Assembly: GCA_916719935.1 (NCBI GenBank) | Contig: CAKAPY010000119.1 | Location: 1-5,036 of the forward strand | DNA length: 5,036 nucleotides | From: an uncultured Actinomyces sp. | GTDB lineage: Bacteria > Actinomycetota > Actinomycetes > Actinomycetales > Actinomycetaceae | Reading direction: 5' to 3' | Shown: piece by piece, positions 1 to 5,036 of the stretch | How the letters are laid out: each line of letters opens with the position of its first letter | Numbering within the stretch: position 1 is the stretch's first letter | Notes under the pieces: model-generated | What the model saw: only the letters and a program-made list of their open reading frames with translations | What the model was told of the DNA's origin: nothing | Databases searched by the model: none | Program-made: the position numbers and the translations under genes

Positions 1-902
1 TCGGTATTAACACTTCTCCCATGGCTGGACGAGTCAAGGGCGCAAAGGTGACCGCACGCCAGGTGAAGGATCGCTTGGACCGCGAACTGATCGGTAACGT
101 TTCCATTCGAGTCCTGCCCACCGAGCGTCCCGATGCATGGGAAGTTCAGGGACGTGGCGAACTCGCTCTGGCAATTCTTGTTGAGCAGATGCGCCGTGAA
201 GGCTTTGAACTCACCGTTGGTAAGCCGCAGGTTGTCACCAAGACCATCGACGGCGTGCGCAGCGAGCCCATGGAACGCATGACCATTGATATCCCCGAGG
301 AATACCTCGGTTCGGTCACCCAGCTGATGGCTCAGCGTAAGGGGCGCATGGAGACCATGGCCAACCATGGCTCGGGCTGGATTCGCTTGGAATTTGTCGT
401 TCCCGCTCGAGGCCTGATTGGCTTCCGTACGCGCTTCCTCACCGAAACCCGCGGCACCGGTATCGCTTCGTCCATTGCCGAAGGCTATGCTCCGTGGCAG
501 GGTGCAATTGAGCAGCGCTTGACCGGCTCTCTTGTCGCGGACCGCGCAGGCCAGGCGACTCCCTACGCGATGACGAACCTTCAAGAGCGCGGCTCCTTCA
601 TTGTCGAGCCGGGTTCGGAGGTCTATGAAGGCCAGGTTGTTGGTGAGAATCCTCGCGGCGAGGATATGGATGTCAATATCTGCCGTGAAAAGAAGCAAAC
701 CAACACCCGTAGTGCGACCGCTGATGTCTACGAATCCTTGACGCCTTCTCGCAAACTGACCTTGGAAGAGTCCCTGGAGTTTGCGGCTAATGATGAGTGC
801 GTTGAAGTGACTCCCGAGGCCGTTCGCGTGCGTAAGGTTGTCTTGGACGCCCAGGAGCGCTTCAAGATTGCGGCTCGCGAGCGTCGTCAGAACAAGGACT
901 AA
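1..902 (+). CDS. typA: TypA/BipA translational GTPase, C-terminal half (5'-truncated by window edge)
   Basis: This is the C-terminal part of TypA/BipA, a GTPase of the EF-G family that binds 70S ribosomes and acts in ribosome assembly and stress adaptation. The frame is open from base 1 and reads GINTSP directly before the first Met at 21. That matches the family's (I/V)NTSP segment after the GTPase and beta-barrel domains, so the Met at 21 is internal and not a start. Numbering from that Met, an EF-G domain III-like part carries VQGRGELALAILVEQMRREG (42-61). A domain V-like part follows (about 85-150, with LIGFRTRFLTETRGTG at 132-147). The BipA-specific C-terminal domain comes last (about 165-275, with ERGSFIVEPGSEVYEGQVVG and the K/TN region). 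About 299 residues are visible. The family is usually 600-640 long, so the G domain lies upstream of the window. The gene ends in TAA at 900-902 and the frame is intact. The family assignment is near certain. Confidence 0.96.
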   Translation, partial: GINTSPMAGRVKGAKVTARQVKDRLDRELIGNVSIRVLPTERPDAWEVQGRGELALAILVEQMRREGFELTVGKPQVVTKTIDGVRSEPMERMTIDIPEEYLGSVTQLMAQRKGRMETMANHGSGWIRLEFVVPARGLIGFRTRFLTETRGTGIASSIAEGYAPWQGAIEQRLTGSLVADRAGQATPYAMTNLQERGSFIVEPGSEVYEGQVVGENPRGEDMDVNICREKKQTNTRSATADVYESLTPSRKLTLEESLEFAANDECVEVTPEAVRVRKVVLDAQERFKIAARERRQNKD

Positions 903-947
903 GTCCCCTTCGCCCTAATAGGCCTTCAAAGCCAACTGAAGCTCAGA

Positions 948-1262
948 TTAGATCTGCGGTGGGGGAGGTACGCGCTTCCCGGTGACCATGGTTCGCGCAT
1001 CGACGCGAACTTGGCCGCGTCGGGTCTCGATGACCACGTGGGTTGGGGCAGCTTCGATGAGCGTTCCCAGTGCATCGTGTAGACCATCGTCCAGACGATA
1101 GCGGACGACCACGCGAGAGCCCACTCCCAATTGCATCCACGGAAGATTGGGAATTGCGTGCGTTTCTTGTCGCGTAAAAGCTTCGGCTTGGACATGCTCC
1201 GTAGGACCTATCTTCTCGCTATTTTCGGGGGAAGAAGGCTGCTCGTTCGCGTGGTTCTTCAT
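948..1262 (-). CDS. Small protein with Rv0428c-like SH3 domain, no acetyltransferase domain
   Basis: This is a 104-residue protein of unknown role. Residues about 1-40 are polar, Pro/Glu-rich and probably disordered. Residues about 42-100 form a short beta-rich domain: GVGSRVVVRYRLDDG, then ALGTLIEAAPTHVVIETRRG, then VRVDARTMVTGKRVPPPP. This resembles the SH3-like N-terminal domain of mycobacterial Rv0428c-type GNAT acetyltransferases, where a 'rigor' strand is followed by a TRRG turn and a VxxxRxVPPxP end. The resemblance is from memory, not from a search. The GNAT domain is absent: TAA follows the PPPPQI end, and only 45 bases separate it from typA. I chose the ATG at 1262 because a TATTAT -10 ends 7 bases upstream on this strand, as expected for a leaderless mRNA. 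A longer TTG start at 1304 would overlap the fdxA ribosome binding site and has no Shine-Dalgarno sequence. No signal peptide or membrane segment is visible. The gene is divergent from fdxA and convergent with typA. Confidence 0.75.
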   Translation of the reverse strand: MKNHANEQPSSPENSEKIGPTEHVQAEAFTRQETHAIPNLPWMQLGVGSRVVVRYRLDDGLHDALGTLIEAAPTHVVIETRRGQVRVDARTMVTGKRVPPPPQI

Positions 1263-1268
1263 GTTGGC

Positions 1269-1275
1269 GATAATA
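1269..1275. promoter_or_regulatory. Overlapping -10 elements of a divergent promoter (fdxA / SH3-domain gene)
   Basis: The top strand reads GATAAT at 1269-1274 and the bottom strand reads TATTAT at 1275-1270. Nearly the same base pairs therefore give a good -10 hexamer in both directions. On the minus strand the hexamer lies 7 bases before the ATG at 1262, which would make a leaderless transcript. On the plus strand it would start a transcript near 1281 with a leader of roughly 33 bases carrying a strong Shine-Dalgarno sequence for fdxA. The best -35 on the plus strand, TTCGCG at 1246-1251 (17-base spacer), is poor, and no good -35 is seen for the minus strand. Predicted by eye only. Confidence 0.5.
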
Positions 1276-1302
1276 GAATGAAGTGGTTGTCCAACCCAGT
1301 CC

Positions 1303-1310
1303 AAGGAGGA
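1303..1310 (+). promoter_or_regulatory. Strong ribosome binding site of fdxA
   Basis: AAGGAGGA is close to a perfect Shine-Dalgarno sequence. It ends 4 bases before the ATG at 1315, fixes that start, and predicts high translation of the ferredoxin. Confidence 0.85.
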
Positions 1311-1314
1311 ATTA

Positions 1315-1647
1315 ATGACTTACGTCATTGCCCAGCCCTGTGTTGATGTGAAGGACCGGGCCTGCGTTGATGAGTGCCCCGTCGACTGCATTTACGAGGG
1401 TGAGCGTACCCTGTACATCCACCCCGATGAGTGTGTGGACTGCGGTGCGTGCGAACCGGTGTGCCCGACCGAAGCAATCTTCTACGAGGATGACCTCCCC
1501 GGCGAATGGTCCGATTATCTGCAGGCCAACGCCGATTTCTTCGTTGATCTGGGAAGCCCGGGTGGTGCTCAGAAGACCGGTCCTCAGCCCTTCGATGTTC
1601 CGTGGATCAGCGAGCTTCCTCCGCAGAATGAGGATTGGGACAAGTAA
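1315..1647 (+). CDS. fdxA: 7Fe ferredoxin ([3Fe-4S][4Fe-4S], FdxA/FdxC type)
   Basis: This is a cytosolic low-potential electron carrier of 110 residues, a usual length for the family. The cysteines sit at 9, 17, 21, 25, 40, 43, 46 and 50, which is the spacing of Azotobacter ferredoxin I offset by one. By that model C9, C17 and C50 bind the [3Fe-4S] cluster, C21, C40, C43 and C46 bind the [4Fe-4S] cluster, and C25 is the extra free Cys. The segment ECPVDCIYEG...IHPDECVDCGACEPVCPTEAI is classic. The acidic C-terminal tail (FFVDLGSPGG...NEDWDK) is typical of actinobacterial 7Fe ferredoxins. The redox partner cannot be read from this window; in actinobacteria such ferredoxins serve FprA-like reductases, P450s or oxidoreductases. 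TAA at 1645-1647 overlaps the dapC ribosome binding site, so the two genes are very likely co-transcribed. The fdxA-dapC pair recurs in actinobacteria, including mycobacteria and corynebacteria, although a direct biochemical link is not established. Confidence 0.96.
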   Translation: MTYVIAQPCVDVKDRACVDECPVDCIYEGERTLYIHPDECVDCGACEPVCPTEAIFYEDDLPGEWSDYLQANADFFVDLGSPGGAQKTGPQPFDVPWISELPPQNEDWDK

Positions 1648-1650
1648 GGA
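1646..1650 (+). promoter_or_regulatory. Ribosome binding site of dapC, overlapping the fdxA stop
   Basis: AAGGA begins inside the TAA stop of fdxA and lies 5 bases before the ATG at 1656. It decides that start over an in-frame TTG at 1635, which lies inside fdxA. The arrangement suggests translational coupling of dapC to fdxA. Confidence 0.75.
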
Positions 1651-1655
1651 AACAC

Positions 1656-2798
1656 ATGAGCGTCCTTCCGCGCCCACTCGATCTGCCCTCATTCCCTTGG
1701 GATCAGCTCACCCCTTACCGTAAACGGGCAGCTGAGCATCCCCGTGGAGTGTGCGATCTGTCGATTGGAACTCCGGTTGATCCCACTCCCGCGCTCATTC
1801 AGGATGCGCTTCACGAGCATACGGATGCGCCGGGATATCCGACCGTGATTGGCACTCCTGAGCTTCGTCACGCAATTCTTGCATGGGGAAAGCGGCGGAA
1901 CATGGTGGACGTTGGATTGCAGGGTGTTGTGCCGTCTATCGGCTCCAAGGAAGCTGTCGCATGGCTTCCCTTCCTTCTGGGAGTGCGTCCCGGAGATACG
2001 GTTCTGTTCCCGCAGGCCTCGTATCCGACCTACGACATCAGTGCGCGTTTAGCGGGTGCAACTCCGCTTCCGATCGACCCTTCAGATCCTTCGTCGTGGC
2101 CCGATGCTCAACTTGTATGGCTGAACTCGCCGGGCAACCCCGATGGCCATGTCCTCACGCTTGAGGAACTGCGTGCGGTCGTCCAATGGGCTCGCGCTCA
2201 TGACGCAGTCGTGATTTCTGATGAGTGCTACTCGGCTTTGGCGTGGGAGGAGCCTTTCGTCAGTGAGGGCGTGCCCTCACTGCTCGATGAACGAGTCTGC
2301 GATGGAGATCCTCGTTCGCTGATCGTGCTGTATTCGCTGTCTAAGCAGTCGAATTTAGCTGGTTACCGTGCGGCTTTGATGTATGGGGATCCGAAGCTTC
2401 TAGCTCCTGTTATTGAAGTGCGCAAACACTCGGGGATGATGGTTCCTGCTCCAGTGCAAGCTGCAATGCGCGTTGCGTTGGAGGATGTCGAACACGTTGA
2501 GGTGCAGCGTCGGGTGTATGCACGTCGACGTGAAATCTTGATCGATGCCATTGAACGCACTGGTCTTGAGCGTGACAAGGATTCGGCTGCGGGCCTTTAT
2601 CTGTGGGTGAGGGATCCTCGTCGTGACTTTGATTCCTGGCAGCTTGTTGATGCCTTCGCGCGGCGGGGGATTGTCGTTGCTCCGGGCGATTTTTATGGCG
2701 AGGCCGGGGCGGGCTTTGTGCGCGTAGCCTTGACTGCCACCGACGAACGCGTTGCCGAGGCCGCGAGCCGTTTGATCGCCCAGCCAATCCGAGCGTGA
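1656..2798 (+). CDS. dapC: N-succinyldiaminopimelate aminotransferase (DapC), PLP fold type I
   Basis: This enzyme would transfer an amino group from glutamate to N-succinyl-2-amino-6-ketopimelate, giving N-succinyl-LL-diaminopimelate on the path to meso-DAP and lysine for cell-wall cross-links. The protein has 380 residues, normal for class I/II aminotransferases. The expected PLP residues are visible. They are the phosphate-contact IGSKEA loop (95-100), N161 in the NSPGNPDG loop, D189 and Y192 in ISDECY, the Schiff-base lysine K230 in LYSLSKQSNLAGYR, and R238 in AGYR. R356 in GFVRVALT binds the substrate carboxylate. The N-terminus (LPSFPWDQLTPY...HPRGVCDLSIGTPVDPTP) is characteristic of actinobacterial DapC proteins. 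Specificity for the succinyl-DAP step is inferred from that similarity and from the neighbouring ferredoxin gene; another aminotransferase specificity remains possible. It is the second gene of the fdxA operon, 8 bases after it, and converges with maf 12 bases downstream. Confidence 0.9.
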   Translation: MSVLPRPLDLPSFPWDQLTPYRKRAAEHPRGVCDLSIGTPVDPTPALIQDALHEHTDAPGYPTVIGTPELRHAILAWGKRRNMVDVGLQGVVPSIGSKEAVAWLPFLLGVRPGDTVLFPQASYPTYDISARLAGATPLPIDPSDPSSWPDAQLVWLNSPGNPDGHVLTLEELRAVVQWARAHDAVVISDECYSALAWEEPFVSEGVPSLLDERVCDGDPRSLIVLYSLSKQSNLAGYRAALMYGDPKLLAPVIEVRKHSGMMVPAPVQAAMRVALEDVEHVEVQRRVYARRREILIDAIERTGLERDKDSAAGLYLWVRDPRRDFDSWQLVDAFARRGIVVAPGDFYGEAGAGFVRVALTATDERVAEAASRLIAQPIRA

Positions 2799-2810
2799 GG
2801 CTTGAGGGGC

Positions 2811-3491
2811 TTAGTGGGCGTCAGGTCCTTTTCGATCCCAAAGATTGACCCACTGCAATCCCATATCGGCCATCATGGTGCGGATTAAGGGAAGCGAGAT
2901 TCCAATGACATTGTGGTGGTCGCCTTCAATGGCTTCGATAAAGGCTCCACCCAATCCATCGATGGTGAAAGAACCAGCGACTTCTAAGGGCTCGCCGCTT
3001 GCGACGTAGGCTCGGGCTTCTTCATCGTTGATCGAGCCAAAGTAAATATCGGTTGAGGACGGACGCGTGTCTTCGCGCAGAACCTGCCATCCGTCCTTAT
3101 CACAGCGCATATGCGCGAGGTAGTGGCCGCTCCACAAGGTTGTGTGTGCCTTGGAAAGTGCCTTTACTCGGGCAAGGGCAACTTGGGGATCGTGAGGCTT
3201 ACCCAGTAACTCCCCACCGGCCTCGAGCATGGAATCACAGGCAACTAGAACGCACTCACCTTCGGGGAGGGCGGCCTCGTGCGGCGAAAACTCTCCCGCG
3301 CACATCGCCGAAGCTACGGCCCTGCCTTTAGCCTCCGCAAGGGCACATACTTTCTCAGCGGGGGAGGTGCTGGGGATTCGATCCAAGATTGAATCCTCGT
3401 CCACTTGGGAAACTTTCATGATGGGAGTTATCCCGGCTTCTTGGAGGATGCGGCGGCGTGCAGGAGATTGTGAGGCTAATACAAGGTGCAT
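2811..3491 (-). CDS. maf: Maf-like nucleoside triphosphate pyrophosphatase
   Basis: Maf proteins hydrolyse non-canonical or pyrimidine nucleoside triphosphates to the monophosphate and pyrophosphate. They are linked to nucleotide-pool cleaning and septation control. The protein has 226 residues, slightly longer than the usual 190-210. The N-terminal substrate loop is LASQSPARRRIL (5-16). VDED lies at 30-33 and the lysine of ALAEAKGRA at 55. D86 in ACDSMLE matches the catalytic Asp of the (A/G)DT/S motif. LLGKPHD is at 95-101, and AGSFTIDGLGGAFIEAIEGDHHNVIGISLPL at 172-202. The IDGLGG form replaces the more common QGLG; I recall it as usual in actinobacterial members. Extra length comes mainly from a loop at about 65-80. 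Whether the substrate is dTTP/UTP or a modified base such as m7GTP cannot be settled from the sequence. The Shine-Dalgarno sequence before the ATG is weak. The gene is divergent from the cyclase gene and may share its control region. Confidence 0.93.
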   Translation of the reverse strand: MHLVLASQSPARRRILQEAGITPIMKVSQVDEDSILDRIPSTSPAEKVCALAEAKGRAVASAMCAGEFSPHEAALPEGECVLVACDSMLEAGGELLGKPHDPQVALARVKALSKAHTTLWSGHYLAHMRCDKDGWQVLREDTRPSSTDIYFGSINDEEARAYVASGEPLEVAGSFTIDGLGGAFIEAIEGDHHNVIGISLPLIRTMMADMGLQWVNLWDRKGPDAH

Positions 3492-3534
3492 ACTATGAAT
3501 TTTCCCGTGCAGGCTCAGCTTTTCTTCACTACAC

Positions 3535-3540
3535 TAATGT
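3535..3540 (+). promoter_or_regulatory. Possible -10 of the cyclase gene
   Basis: TAATGT fits the TANNNT pattern and would place a transcript start near 3546-3548, a short distance before the candidate start codons. An overlapping alternative is TACACT at 3530-3535. No convincing -35 precedes either. The element overlaps the CRP/GlxR-like palindrome at 3538-3553. Confidence 0.3.
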
Positions 3541-3553
3541 GCGTTAGGCCACA
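3538..3553. promoter_or_regulatory. CRP/GlxR-like operator in front of the adenylate cyclase gene
   Basis: The 16 bases read TGTG-N8-CACA with TA at the centre right of the dyad (TGTGCGTTAGGCCACA). CRP-family regulators of actinobacteria (GlxR in Corynebacterium, CRP in Mycobacterium) favour TGTGANNTANNTCACA. Ten of the twelve specified positions match; the misses are the inner A and T of the half-sites. The arms extend one base more (ATGTG/CACAT). The site overlaps the predicted start of cyclase transcription, which by position would suit repression, and lies about 46 bases from the maf start codon. Whether this genome encodes a CRP/GlxR protein is not visible here. Confidence 0.5.
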
Positions 3554-3568
3554 TACGTGGGCGAAGCT

Positions 3569-4591
3569 ATGAAGGAAGAAGCAGGATTGAGTCACGATTT
3601 TTCGACTGCGCACACCAATAGCTCTTCCCTTCTTGGCGGTCCGGCTACCCTCACTGTTGATGATCTTGCTCAGATGGCGCAGACCAGCAGTGAGGATGTT
3701 CGCGAATTCTGGGTCGCAATGGGTTTCCCGTCCCCGCATGCCGAAGAAAAGGTCTTTACGGAAAACGATGCTCGGCTTTTCATTGAATGGTCGAAATTTA
3801 TTGCTTCGGGGGCTATCGATCAGGCGACCGCGCGTTCGCTTCTCCGCGCGAATTCTCACCTAGCTGACCGTTTGGGCTTGTGGCAGGTTGAAGCGCTGGT
3901 TGAAGACACTATGCGACGCTACGGCTTAGATGACACCGCGGCGCGAATGTATGTCCTCGACCATATTCGTGAGCGTGTTGACATGTTCGATGAGCTCCTT
4001 CGACATTCGTGGCGACGTCAATTGGATGCACTGCTCAAACGGATGGATCATGAGATCGCTACACGTGGGCATGAGGGATTGCAACCACGATTCCCTCTTA
4101 ATCGATCCTTGGGCTTCGTTGATATGGTTTCATATACCTCATCATCAACGATTTTGGGCGGGCGTCTGGTTGATCTTATTGGTCGTTTTGAGCAACTTTC
4201 TCGTGATGCTGTGACCGACGCCGGGGGTCGCGTAGTGAAGATGATCGGTGATGCGGTCATGTATATTGCCGATGATCTTGAAACTGGTCTTCGAGTAGCG
4301 GTTTCACTCATTGAGCAACTGGGCGCTGATGATCAGATGCTTCCTGTTCGTGCCTCCTTCGTGCGTGGTGATGTCTTTTCTCGTTCAGGTGACGTGTTTG
4401 GTCCGACGGTTAATTTGGCCTCGCGCCTGGTAGATATCGCTCCGGTGGGCAAAATTTTGATGGACCCCACTACAGCTGCTGCGATTGCCGCGGGTAAAGC
4501 GGGAATGGAGTATGACGTAGAAGAATTCCCGAGCGCGACTTTGCGCGGTTTTGGAACGATTTCACCCTATCTTCTGACCTATCGTCACTAA
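3569..4591 (+). CDS. Soluble class III adenylate cyclase with Rv1264-like N-terminal regulatory domain
   Basis: The product should convert ATP to cAMP. Residue numbers count from the upstream GTG at 3557; subtract 4 for the ATG used here. Residues about 32-75 (LTVDDLAQMAQTSSEDVREF...VFTENDARLFI) look like a MerR-type helix-turn-helix. A helical stretch follows to about 165. Together these resemble the autoinhibitory N-terminal domain of the pH-sensing cyclase Rv1264. The catalytic domain spans about 182-344. Metal-binding D189 is in GFVDMVSYT and D232 in KMIGDAVM. The adenine-selecting pair is K228 and D279. Transition-state N286 and R290 lie in VNLASR. All six canonical residues are present at normal spacing, so it should be active as a homodimer and specific for ATP. 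No membrane segment or signal peptide is seen. Start choice is uncertain. GTG 3557 has no ribosome binding site, ATG 3569 has a weak GGGCGA, and TTG 3587 is preceded by AAGGAAG 10 bases away; none changes a recognised domain. The gene is divergent from maf and 93 bases upstream of a response regulator. Confidence 0.92.
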   Translation: MKEEAGLSHDFSTAHTNSSSLLGGPATLTVDDLAQMAQTSSEDVREFWVAMGFPSPHAEEKVFTENDARLFIEWSKFIASGAIDQATARSLLRANSHLADRLGLWQVEALVEDTMRRYGLDDTAARMYVLDHIRERVDMFDELLRHSWRRQLDALLKRMDHEIATRGHEGLQPRFPLNRSLGFVDMVSYTSSSTILGGRLVDLIGRFEQLSRDAVTDAGGRVVKMIGDAVMYIADDLETGLRVAVSLIEQLGADDQMLPVRASFVRGDVFSRSGDVFGPTVNLASRLVDIAPVGKILMDPTTAAAIAAGKAGMEYDVEEFPSATLRGFGTISPYLLTYRH

Positions 4592-4621
4592 AAGTCTGCC
4601 TGCTTTTTTACCTGATCTTGT

Positions 4622-4669
4622 GATTTCATCCCATTTAGGTCAAGAAATGTACAAGAGATCCCTGAAATC
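4622..4669. repeat. Widely spaced 7-bp perfect inverted repeat before the response regulator
   Basis: GATTTCA at 4622-4628 is repeated inverted as TGAAATC at 4663-4669, with 34 bases between. The downstream arm ends 3 bases before the predicted -10 of the response regulator gene. It could be a pair of operator half-sites or a chance pairing in AT-richer intergenic DNA. No function is claimed. Confidence 0.3.
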
Positions 4670-4672
4670 CGG

Positions 4673-4678
4673 TATGCT
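4673..4678 (+). promoter_or_regulatory. -10 element of the response regulator gene (leaderless transcript)
   Basis: TATGCT fits TANNNT and ends 6 bases before the GTG at 4685. No Shine-Dalgarno sequence precedes that GTG. Together these suggest transcription starts at or next to the start codon, as is common in actinobacteria. A clear -35 is not seen (TACAAG at 4650-4655 is a poor match), so an activator may be needed. Confidence 0.5.
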
Positions 4679-4684
4679 GTTTCC

Positions 4685-5036
4685 GTGACTACAGTGCTTC
4701 TCGTTGAAGATGATCCGGCTATCGCTGGCCCGCTTACCCGCGCCCTCGCACGCGAAACCTATGATGTGCGCGCGCATGACCACGGCCGGAGTGCACTCGA
4801 AGATCTTGATGGTGTTGACCTGGTTGTTCTTGACCTTGGTCTTCCCGATATGGACGGTCTGGATGTCGCAAGGGAAATTCGTTCCTCTGGCTCCTCCGTG
4901 CCGATTCTTATCCTTACTGCACGTGCCGATGAAGTCGACATGGTTGTTGGCCTTGACGCTGGTGCAGATGATTACGTTACCAAGCCTTTCCGCTTGGCAG
5001 AGCTCCTTGCCCGCGTTCGTGCACTACTGCGCCGTG
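4685..5036 (+). CDS. OmpR/PhoP-family response regulator, receiver domain (3'-truncated by window edge)
   Basis: This is the N-terminal 117 residues of a two-component response regulator. The receiver motifs are all in place. They are VLLVEDD (4-10) with the acidic Mg-binding pair E8/D9, phospho-acceptor D50 in VVLDLGLPDMDGLDV, and switch T78 in ILTAR. Y97 and K100 lie in DDYVTKPF. The following LAELLARVRALLRR linker is typical of the OmpR/PhoP subfamily, so a winged-helix DNA-binding domain is expected beyond the window, and perhaps a histidine kinase gene after it. The start is GTG 4685, reading (M)TTVLLVEDD. An in-frame GTG at 4694 would cut into the first beta strand. The gene has its own predicted leaderless promoter, so it need not be co-transcribed with the cyclase. 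Which regulon it controls cannot be told from the receiver alone. Confidence 0.95.
   Translation, partial: MTTVLLVEDDPAIAGPLTRALARETYDVRAHDHGRSALEDLDGVDLVVLDLGLPDMDGLDVAREIRSSGSSVPILILTARADEVDMVVGLDAGADDYVTKPFRLAELLARVRALLRR

Noticed and set aside
903..947. Possible bidirectional terminator between typA and the convergent small gene (CTTCA ... TGAAG).
   Set aside because: The stem is only 5 bp with an 8-base loop and there is no T-tract on either side, so it is too weak to call.
1263..1304. TTG start at 1304 extending the small minus-strand protein by 14 residues.
   Set aside because: It would cover the shared -10 and run into the fdxA ribosome binding site, and no Shine-Dalgarno sequence precedes it on the minus strand.
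1312..1692. Long open minus-strand frame (126 codons) antisense to fdxA.
   Set aside because: The plus strand encodes an unmistakable ferredoxin with every cluster cysteine. The antisense product has no recognisable domain and is a by-product of codon bias.
2363..2787. Minus-strand open frames within dapC with Arg/Ser/Pro-rich products.
   Set aside because: Low-complexity Arg-rich translations opposite a conserved aminotransferase are typical shadow frames.
3549..3560. CCAC-ATAC-GTGG dyad overlapping the GTG at 3557, as a translational hairpin.
   Set aside because: Four-base arms with a 4-base loop are too short to claim, and the CACA arm is better explained as part of the TGTG-N8-CACA site.
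4590..4609. AAAAG ... CTTTTTT pairing right after the cyclase stop, as an intrinsic terminator.
   Set aside because: The stem is five pairs, almost all A-T, with an 8-base loop. It lacks the GC-rich stem of a real intrinsic terminator even though six T's follow.
4619..4634. A second CRP/GlxR-like site (TGTGA half-site) upstream of the response regulator.
   Set aside because: The other half reads CCCAT instead of TCACA, so only one arm matches, and a 5-base match is expected by chance.

Overview
The window looks like ordinary chromosomal DNA from an actinobacterium. The mix of genes points there: a 7Fe ferredoxin gene directly followed by a dapC-type aminotransferase, an Rv1264-like class III cyclase, a Maf protein with the actinobacterial IDGLGG motif, and apparently leaderless promoters. 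GC content looks moderate (mid-50s percent by eye), which would fit a lower-GC Actinomycetales lineage such as Actinomycetaceae better than Streptomyces. The genus is inference only. I see no mobile element, tRNA, rRNA, CRISPR array or phage gene, and no intergenic stretch longer than about 100 bases.

Layout. The left edge (1-902, +) is the C-terminal half of the ribosome-associated GTPase TypA/BipA. Converging on it is a small gene (948-1262, -) for an SH3-like barrel domain of the kind found at the N-terminus of Rv0428c-type acetyltransferases, here without the acetyltransferase. It is divergent from a two-gene operon: fdxA (1315-1647, +), a 7Fe ferredoxin with all cluster cysteines, and dapC (1656-2798, +), a PLP-dependent N-succinyldiaminopimelate aminotransferase of the lysine/peptidoglycan pathway. 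maf (2811-3491, -), a nucleotide pyrophosphatase, converges on dapC.

Divergent from maf is a soluble class III adenylate cyclase (about 3569-4591, +) with an intact catalytic residue set and a MerR-like/helical N-terminal regulatory region. The right edge (4685-5036, +) holds the receiver domain of an OmpR/PhoP-type response regulator that runs out of the window.

The right-hand third is therefore a signalling cluster: a second-messenger cyclase followed by a two-component regulator. The most interesting detail is a TGTG-N8-CACA palindrome at 3538-3553, matching the CRP/GlxR operator layout and sitting just before the cyclase start. It suggests cAMP-dependent autoregulation. A second detail is a near-symmetric -10 element at 1269-1275 that could serve both divergent genes. 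I did not find an evidently new multi-gene system. The items worth a second look are the cyclase promoter, the stand-alone SH3-like protein and the shared promoter.
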